This document shows, one piece after another, positions 5,775-10,938 of a DNA stretch of 10,938 nt. The stretch comes from Candidatus Hydrogenedentota bacterium. GTDB taxonomy: Bacteria > Hydrogenedentota > Hydrogenedentia > Hydrogenedentales > SLHB01. The notes below the pieces were generated by a model. That model saw nothing but the letters and a program-made list of their open reading frames with translations. It did no database searches and was not told the DNA's origin. A program made the translations under genes and the position numbers. The first letter of the stretch is position 1; each line of letters starts with the position of its first letter. The stretch lies in assembly GCA_029262095.1 (NCBI GenBank), contig JAJDAB010000055.1, positions 1-10,938 on the forward strand. The letters are read 5' to 3'.

Positions 5775-8700
5775 TTAGTTTCCCTCATCCTGACCCACCT
5801 GCTTGACCGGAAGTACGTCCTTAATATGGCGGATGTGAACGTCCCGCTGTGGAAAGGCGATCTCGATCCCGGCCGCACGAAATGCATCGTCCACGGATTC
5901 GTGCAGTTGATCGCGAATCTTTAGCCACGTTTCAAACGTAGGACTGTATGCACGCAGTTCAAAATTGAGTGAATTGTCGCCGAACCCCAGGAAATACACT
6001 TCGGGCGGGATGTCCGTGGACACCAGTTCGTTTTTCTTGGCGACCTCATGCAGCAGACGGCGCGCGAGTTTCGTATCCGACCCGTAAGCGATACCGATCG
6101 GAATTTCTACGCGCAGTACCTGATCCGACAACGTCCAGTTGATCAGTCGGCCGGTGACAAATTCTTTGTTTGGCACGATCAATTCTTGACGATTAAACGC
6201 GGTAATCCATGTGGCGCGAATGCGTATCTTTGATACGCGGCCGCTCGTATCGCCGACCGTCACCGTGTCGCCGACGCGGATCGGCTGTTCAAACAGGATG
6301 ATAAGACCAGCGATGAAATTCGCGAAGATTTCCTGTAACCCGAAACCAAGACCGAGGCCGACGGCGGCAACCAACCACTGGACTTGGGACCAACCCAGCC
6401 CAACCGTCGTGACGGCCCAGAAAAACCCAACAAGGACGAGGACGTATCCGAAGATTGTCTTGACGGCATAGCGTTCGCCCGCGACAAGCGGCAATCGCTG
6501 CAATACCGCAAACTCAAACAGGCCTGGGACATTTTGCGCCGCGATGAAGGTGGCGATGCCGATAAGCAATGCCACAACGATGTCGCGCCATGTAATCGGG
6601 ATGGACACTTGAGACTTTTGTAGTTCGACCTCGCCGCTGGGCAGTTGGACGTCTCTCGTGACTTCACCGGTTGTTTCCCAGACTTGGACTTCATTGAGCA
6701 CGCTGAGCGCGGGTAGGAACTCCGCCCAAATGAACCACATCGCGACCAAAAGGCCGATTAGGAACGAACTCCGCACCAGGCGGCCGGTTTGCGAATCGAC
6801 TTTCGCGAGGTCCAGCTCAGGTTCCTCGGGCGGTTTTTCGCCTTCGGCGGCCTCGGCTTTGAGTGCCTCCAAACGCCGTTTCCCCTGGGCAATTGCGGTA
6901 CGCCGGCGCGCGAGCAATGACCATCGCAGCGCGATCGCAGCGGCGAGTAATAGCAAAAACGCGACGAACGTCGTTATGTATAAGCGTGAGGCGAGTCGTA
7001 GCGCCGAGTAGTAGTAACCGCTGCAAGCCGCGATGGTGAGCAATACGGGTGTCGCCATTGCCGCGGCGAACCAGAATCGCCGCACACCGAGCCGGCCGCG
7101 CCCACGCCAGATGTCGAACGCATCCAGCAGCGCGCCGCCGCGCGGTTTGAGCAATGCGTAGGATAAGACCGCGATGCAAATCATGAGCAACAAGAATGAA
7201 AGGCGTCCGGCGGACTCTTGCCGTCCCATATCGGCGTCGGCTTCGAAGACCACAATCCAATACACCAGAACGACCGCGACAGGAATGAATCGCGCCAAAC
7301 TGCGGGATAGTCGTTTCAACGATTCTTTCGGCCAGCCAAAATGCGCTTCACCAAGGCTGCCCGGCTGCAGGACAACGCGGGGGAGGCAAAACGTCCAAAG
7401 TACAAACCCTGTTGTCATGAAGGCTTGACCCACTGCGCGCGCAAATTCACCGGAATACAAGGACATGGACAGCCGCCAGCCAATGACGGCAAATACAAGC
7501 GGTGGTCCGATGGATCGGAGGATTACGAGCAGCGTTGCGGATAGCGTGAGTTTGATGTCCGTACACCGCCGCTTGGCCGCTTTCTCACCGACGTCGAGTA
7601 TGCGCTTTCGAATGATACGCCCGGCGAATATGAGGGCGATGGGGAAAACGTACACCACCGTGAGCGGCAAAGGCGAAGCAACAAAATCTTGGACGAGGGC
7701 GCTGGGAATCTGCAGCAGGTTCTCGGGCAATGCGAGCCAGATTAGTGCGGCGGCGGCATCCTTTGCCGTGCGAGCTGTAAGTACCGATCCGCTTTGAATC
7801 CAGAGAATGTGTTCGTCGATGTAGTTCTCGAATTCGCGCGCCTGATCAATCAGCAGCTTTTCTTTTGCATCTAAATCGATGAGTTTCTCGAAGTAGTTTT
7901 CGATATCGCGCAGGAGTTCATCCAACCCGTTACGCCGAATGCGATACGTTTCGCGCAGCAGATTGGCCAGCCGTTCGCGTTGGTCATCCGAGGCTCGGGG
8001 TGCAAGTTCGTCGACCTGAGACTCCACGACAGCTTCGACATCGGCGAGCGCACGCCGATCTTCTTCACGCTCCAACTGTTGGAGTTGCACGTTGGAAATC
8101 GTCTCGGACCGCAGTCGGATGTTCCGGCGTAAATCGGCAATGCTGGGCAAGCTCATCCGCTTGTTGCGCAGCAAAACGCCGACCGCATCGCTGTTGCCCG
8201 CCGCTTCGACGCGATCTTGAACCGATGTGAAGTCACTCTCCAGGGTCGTGAGCGTGTTGCCGACTTCCTGGAGCCTGCGATCGACCTGTTCGGTCCGGCG
8301 AAGGATGCCGTCATCCCCCGTCCGTGCCGTCGCGATCTTGACGTTCTCAGCCGCGAGTCTGCTGATTTCGTCGCGGATTAATCGGGGCGCATTTTCCGCT
8401 TCGAGCAACGCTACTTGGGATTCGACTGCAGCGCGCAGGGCTTCTTCCTGGCGGCGTTCGGAGACGGCTTGCCGCCAGGCGTTCGTCATCCGCTCTGCTC
8501 GGGCAACGCGGCGCGTGGCGCGGTCTTGCCGCGCGGTCAGGAGCCGGCCTCGCGCTTCGTAGCTCTGAATTTCTTCGGCGTACGCACGCAATTCTTGTTC
8601 AGCCGCCTGAATCCGCGCGGCCTGCAAGGTGCGCTTGGCCGCGATCAGCTCCGCAGGTTCAGTCGAATTAGCGAGCGCGCTACGCTGGGATTGCGCTTCC

Positions 8701-9257
8701 TCCAGGCGCCGCCGCGCGTCGGCTTGCCAATCGGGTATCAGCTTTCTCCGATCAGCGCGCCGCCCCGGTTCCTTCTCAAGGTCGGCTAATTCGGTGCGGG
8801 TTTGTGCGAGTCGATTCTCCGCTTCAACCAGCCGCGACTCCAGTTCGGCCGCTGTGGCTTCCTCGAATAACCGTTCGGCCTCCGCTTCGCCGACACCCGG
8901 GGCCAATTCCGCAGCCAGATCAGGAACAACGAGTGGCTCAAGGAGTTCTTGTTGAATTTTGTTGAGTTCTTCGGGCGCCCCCTCGCGGCTCTGTTTGAAC
9001 CCGTCTGCCGTCGCGGCCCATTCGTCGCGGGCTTTGACACGTGTCGACGTCTGGTTGTACTGGTCGAGAATCTGTTCTTTGACGACCGGATCCAAGGTCT
9101 GTGCTTCTTGAATCGATTGAATACTCGCTTCGACTTCGGCGGCGGTGACGGTCGGAATCGCGTCCGCAGCGGGTTCTTCCTGTGCGGACACGGCAAACCC
9201 GAGGACCAGGGCTAGAAGTGATGCAATCGGAATTCGTGATGGCGTCGCTGTACGCAT
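5775..9257 (-). CDS. MscK/MscM-like large mechanosensitive channel (MscS superfamily)
   Basis: The 1160-residue inner-membrane protein opens under membrane tension to release solutes in osmotic downshock. Its length is close to E. coli MscK (KefA, 1120) and MscM (YjeP, 1107). It has a signal peptide (cleavage likely after VSA, residue 25). A long periplasmic region follows (about 26-500), mostly alpha-helical and rich in Glu, Arg, Ala and Leu, as in the MscS porin/coiled-coil domain. About eleven membrane helices lie between 530 and 989. The last is the MscS pore helix: VGLGLGFGLQEIFANFIAGL (966-985), then FEQPIRVGDTVTVGD and the beta domain with VPNKEFVTGRLINW (1028-1041). The cytoplasmic C-terminal domain ends at 1160. 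The ATG at 9257 has no clear ribosome binding site. Charged segment 783-825 between helices is typical of a cytoplasmic loop. MscK versus MscM, and any K+ dependence, cannot be decided from sequence. Confidence 0.93.
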   Translation of the reverse strand: MRTATPSRIPIASLLALVLGFAVSAQEEPAADAIPTVTAAEVEASIQSIQEAQTLDPVVKEQILDQYNQTSTRVKARDEWAATADGFKQSREGAPEELNKIQQELLEPLVVPDLAAELAPGVGEAEAERLFEEATAAELESRLVEAENRLAQTRTELADLEKEPGRRADRRKLIPDWQADARRRLEEAQSQRSALANSTEPAELIAAKRTLQAARIQAAEQELRAYAEEIQSYEARGRLLTARQDRATRRVARAERMTNAWRQAVSERRQEEALRAAVESQVALLEAENAPRLIRDEISRLAAENVKIATARTGDDGILRRTEQVDRRLQEVGNTLTTLESDFTSVQDRVEAAGNSDAVGVLLRNKRMSLPSIADLRRNIRLRSETISNVQLQQLEREEDRRALADVEAVVESQVDELAPRASDDQRERLANLLRETYRIRRNGLDELLRDIENYFEKLIDLDAKEKLLIDQAREFENYIDEHILWIQSGSVLTARTAKDAAAALIWLALPENLLQIPSALVQDFVASPLPLTVVYVFPIALIFAGRIIRKRILDVGEKAAKRRCTDIKLTLSATLLVILRSIGPPLVFAVIGWRLSMSLYSGEFARAVGQAFMTTGFVLWTFCLPRVVLQPGSLGEAHFGWPKESLKRLSRSLARFIPVAVVLVYWIVVFEADADMGRQESAGRLSFLLLMICIAVLSYALLKPRGGALLDAFDIWRGRGRLGVRRFWFAAAMATPVLLTIAACSGYYYSALRLASRLYITTFVAFLLLLAAAIALRWSLLARRRTAIAQGKRRLEALKAEAAEGEKPPEEPELDLAKVDSQTGRLVRSSFLIGLLVAMWFIWAEFLPALSVLNEVQVWETTGEVTRDVQLPSGEVELQKSQVSIPITWRDIVVALLIGIATFIAAQNVPGLFEFAVLQRLPLVAGERYAVKTIFGYVLVLVGFFWAVTTVGLGWSQVQWLVAAVGLGLGFGLQEIFANFIAGLIILFEQPIRVGDTVTVGDTSGRVSKIRIRATWITAFNRQELIVPNKEFVTGRLINWTLSDQVLRVEIPIGIAYGSDTKLARRLLHEVAKKNELVSTDIPPEVYFLGFGDNSLNFELRAYSPTFETWLKIRDQLHESVDDAFRAAGIEIAFPQRDVHIRHIKDVLPVKQVGQDEGN

Positions 9258-9269
9258 AGCGCAGTAGCA

Positions 9270-9275
9270 TATAGT
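9270..9275 (+). promoter_or_regulatory. Candidate -10 box of ilvA
   Basis: TATAGT matches the sigma70 -10 consensus at five of six bases and lies 29 nt before the ilvA ATG. Initiation would fall near 9282, leaving a leader of about 23 nt with no room for an attenuator peptide. No good -35 hexamer is found at the right distance, so it may need an activator or be coincidental. Confidence 0.3.
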
Positions 9276-9294
9276 ATCTGCAATTGGATTCGTT

Positions 9295-9299
9295 AGGAG
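9295..9299 (+). promoter_or_regulatory. Ribosome binding site deciding the ilvA start
   Basis: AGGAG lies 5 nt before ATG 9305. An in-frame TTG at 9284 lies upstream of this site and has no ribosome binding site of its own, so the ATG is preferred. Confidence 0.8.
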
Positions 9300-9304
9300 C
9301 GACG

Positions 9305-10804
9305 ATGGTAAACGAGCTATTTCAGGAAATTCTTAAGGCGCGGCAACACGTCTATGAAATCGGAAAACCGACGCCGCTAGAGCGGATGCATCTGCCGATA
9401 GACGCAGAGGTATTTATCAAGCGGGAGGATGTGTCCGCGGTCCATTCGTTCAAGTGGCGCGGCGCTTATAATCGCATGGCGGCGCTCACGGAAGCCGAAC
9501 GAGAGAAGGGTGTAGTAGCGGCTTCCGCCGGCAACCACGCCCAGGGTGTCGCAGTCGCGGCACAACAACTCGGAGTCCATGCCACCATTTACATGCCGGT
9601 CTCCGCCCCCCGCATGAAACAAGTCGCCGTCGCCGAACACGGCGGTGCATCCATCGAAATCGTCCTAGAAGGCGATACCTACGATGACGCCGCCTCGGCA
9701 GCCAAAACCCTCGCCGAAACGAGCGGGCAAGTATTTATCCATCCCTATGACGATCTCCTCACCATCGCCGGCCAAGGCACCCTCGCCGACGAAATCGTTA
9801 TGTCGGGCGAAGGCCCGTTCGATGTCGCCTATCTCCAAATCGGTGGTGGTGGTTTGGCCGCTGGGGTTGCTTGTTGGCTCAAGGCCTATTACCCGAACAT
9901 CCGAATCGTCGGTGTTGAAGGCGTCGATCAAGCCAGCATGGGCGCCGCCGTATGTGCCGGAAAACCCGTAACACTGGATTACGTCGACGTGTTCTGCGAT
10001 GGCACCGCCGTCAATCGCGCCGGCGATCTCACCTATCCTCTTTGCCGCGATCTCATCGACGAATTCATCACGGTCACCAACGAAGAAGTCTGCGCCGCAA
10101 TCCAGGTGATGTGGGAATCACGGCGACGTATCCCCGAACCCTCGGGCGCGATGGGTTTGGCTGGATTGTTGACGCAAGCCGATTCCCTCACAGGCAAGAA
10201 AGCGTTGTGCCTTCTCGGCGGTTCAAACATGGACTTCGGAAAACTAGCATGGGTCGTACGGCACGCGGGCATCGGCGCACACCGCCGCAAATACTATCGT
10301 TTCGAGGTGGGCGAAGAACAGGGCGCGCTGGTCGACTTGCTCAACGCGGTCCCCGACGGTGTAAACATCATCGAATTTCAATATGGAAAGACGGACGAGA
10401 AAAAAGCGTGGCCTGTCATCGGATTCGAAGCGTCCACCAACAAACTGGAAGGACTCGCGCGTAGCGTCGCCGCGCTAGGTATCACCTTTGCCGAAGTCAC
10501 ATCGGAAGCCGACGTGGAGTTTCGAATTATTCGGTACGAGTCCCACCTGTTCCGAATGCCGATCTTCATCGCACTAGAATTTCCTGAACGGGCCGGAGCG
10601 CTCCTCGATTTTATGAAGACCGTCCGCGACACCGCGAGCATCTGCTACTTCAACTACGTGTTCACGGGCGAGCAGGTCGGTCGTGCCTTGATCGGGTTTG
10701 AATTCGCGGGCGAGGGCGAACGCGATTCGTTCCGCGATACGCTCGCCACCTACCCACTCGCCCACCATGAAGTGCCGGAGGATGTGCTCAGCCGCGTGCT
10801 GTAA
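9305..10804 (+). CDS. ilvA: Threonine ammonia-lyase, biosynthetic (threonine dehydratase)
   Basis: The 499-residue cytoplasmic PLP enzyme converts L-threonine to 2-oxobutanoate and ammonia, the first committed step of isoleucine synthesis. The N-terminal catalytic domain (about 1-315) shows HSFKWRGA with the PLP lysine K50, SAGNHAQG (74-81), the phosphate-binding loop GGGGLAAG (180-187), EPSGAMGLAG (278-287) and GGSNMDF (305-311). The C-terminal part has two ACT-like regulatory subdomains: YYRFEVGEEQGALVDLLNAV (330-349) and the segment from about 417 containing FPERAGALLDFMKTV. This two-unit regulatory tail and the length (E. coli IlvA has 514) mark the allosteric biosynthetic type, normally inhibited by isoleucine, not the short catabolic TdcB type. 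It stands alone and is divergent from the channel gene with 47 bp between starts. No leader peptide or attenuator is visible. No other ilv gene is in the window. Confidence 0.95.
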   Translation: MVNELFQEILKARQHVYEIGKPTPLERMHLPIDAEVFIKREDVSAVHSFKWRGAYNRMAALTEAEREKGVVAASAGNHAQGVAVAAQQLGVHATIYMPVSAPRMKQVAVAEHGGASIEIVLEGDTYDDAASAAKTLAETSGQVFIHPYDDLLTIAGQGTLADEIVMSGEGPFDVAYLQIGGGGLAAGVACWLKAYYPNIRIVGVEGVDQASMGAAVCAGKPVTLDYVDVFCDGTAVNRAGDLTYPLCRDLIDEFITVTNEEVCAAIQVMWESRRRIPEPSGAMGLAGLLTQADSLTGKKALCLLGGSNMDFGKLAWVVRHAGIGAHRRKYYRFEVGEEQGALVDLLNAVPDGVNIIEFQYGKTDEKKAWPVIGFEASTNKLEGLARSVAALGITFAEVTSEADVEFRIIRYESHLFRMPIFIALEFPERAGALLDFMKTVRDTASICYFNYVFTGEQVGRALIGFEFAGEGERDSFRDTLATYPLAHHEVPEDVLSRVL

Positions 10805-10827
10805 CCACTGCTCACAAACGTAAATAG

Positions 10828-10859
10828 GCGCGAGATCGCGTGCCAATCGATCCTCGCGC
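10828..10859 (+). terminator. Strong hairpin downstream of ilvA, possible terminator
   Basis: GCGCGAG (10828-10834) pairs with CTCGCGC (10853-10859). The stem continues inward as ATCG/CGAT (10835-10838 with 10848-10851) after a single bulged C, making an 11-bp stem with a 9-nt loop, 24 nt after the ilvA stop. The following bases are GAAAAGTGGG, so there is no U-tract on the plus strand. It may stabilise the ilvA 3' end or assist termination, but it is not a textbook intrinsic terminator. Confidence 0.4.
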
Positions 10860-10879
10860 GAAAAGTGGGCCATTCAAGG

Positions 10880-10938
10880 TACAATAGTCACAACACCACA
10901 TTGATCGATATTGGCGTACACCTGCAGGAGTCCGGGGG
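10880..10938 (+). promoter_or_regulatory. Possible upstream region of a gene starting beyond the right edge
   Basis: TACAAT at 10880-10885 is a good -10-like hexamer, and CAGGAG near 10924-10929 looks like a ribosome binding site just before the window ends. No matching -35 hexamer is seen. Together they suggest a rightward gene whose start codon lies outside the window; this is an inference from two short motifs. Confidence 0.25.

Noticed and set aside
5590..5778. Possible small protein after the dehydrogenase, in the same reading frame
   Set aside because: The end of the translation (LRREVLELIGFFRHRRWF) looks somewhat protein-like, but the only start is TTG without a ribosome binding site. 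The codon use (several AGA, TTA, CGT) differs from the neighbours, and it runs into the channel gene. Readthrough is unlikely because the dehydrogenase already ends with a complete membrane tail.
8415..9215. Several plus-strand frames opposite the coiled-coil region of the channel
   Set aside because: These arise from the biased codon composition of the Glu/Arg/Ala-rich coding strand. None has recognisable motifs or ribosome binding sites.
1..10938. Search for CRISPR arrays, transposases, phage genes, toxin-antitoxin or defence systems
   Set aside because: No regularly spaced direct repeats, no mobile-element proteins and no defence-type domains were seen. The window is ordinary core genome apart from the short palindromic repeat.

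Overview
The window looks like a stretch of chromosomal core genome from a Gram-negative bacterium of moderate to fairly high GC. Supporting signs are Sec and Tat signal peptides, a very large MscK-type mechanosensitive channel with a periplasmic coiled-coil region, tRNA genes with encoded CCA ends, and a secreted sugar dehydrogenase with calcium-binding repeats and a C-terminal membrane tail. Tat-exported aldo/keto reductases and proteins with such tails are common in Planctomycetota, Hydrogenedentota and related environmental phyla, but the sequence does not let me name the phylum with confidence.

Layout, left to right. (1) Positions 1-428, minus strand: three tRNA genes, transcribed Thr(UGU), Tyr(GUA), Gly(UCC). 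This is the order found upstream of the EF-Tu gene in E. coli and many other bacteria, so tuf probably lies just beyond the left edge. (2) Positions 599-3777, minus strand: a run transcribed leftwards of a SAM-dependent methyltransferase, a small four-helix membrane protein that overlaps it by 4 bases, a Tat-exported aldo/keto reductase with a C-terminal Fe-S motif, and a hotdog-fold thioesterase. A 78-bp palindromic element of the 'GTCATTCCGA' type separates the last two. (3) Positions 4054-5562, plus strand: a secreted PQQ-type glucose/sorbosone dehydrogenase-like protein. (4) Positions 5775-9257, minus strand: a 1160-residue MscS-superfamily channel, convergent with the dehydrogenase. (5) Positions 9305-10804, plus strand: biosynthetic threonine ammonia-lyase (ilvA), divergent from the channel with only 47 bp between starts. 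The last 134 bp hold a strong hairpin and perhaps the upstream region of a gene beginning outside the window.

The genes do not form an obvious single pathway. The tRNA operon serves translation, IlvA opens isoleucine synthesis, the channel handles osmotic stress, and the dehydrogenase and Tat reductase are extracytoplasmic redox proteins. I found no CRISPR array, transposase, phage gene, toxin-antitoxin pair or defence system, and I do not claim an undescribed system. The points most worth a second look are the palindromic element, the Tat/Fe-S reductase, the domain architecture of the dehydrogenase, and the coupled methyltransferase/membrane-protein pair.
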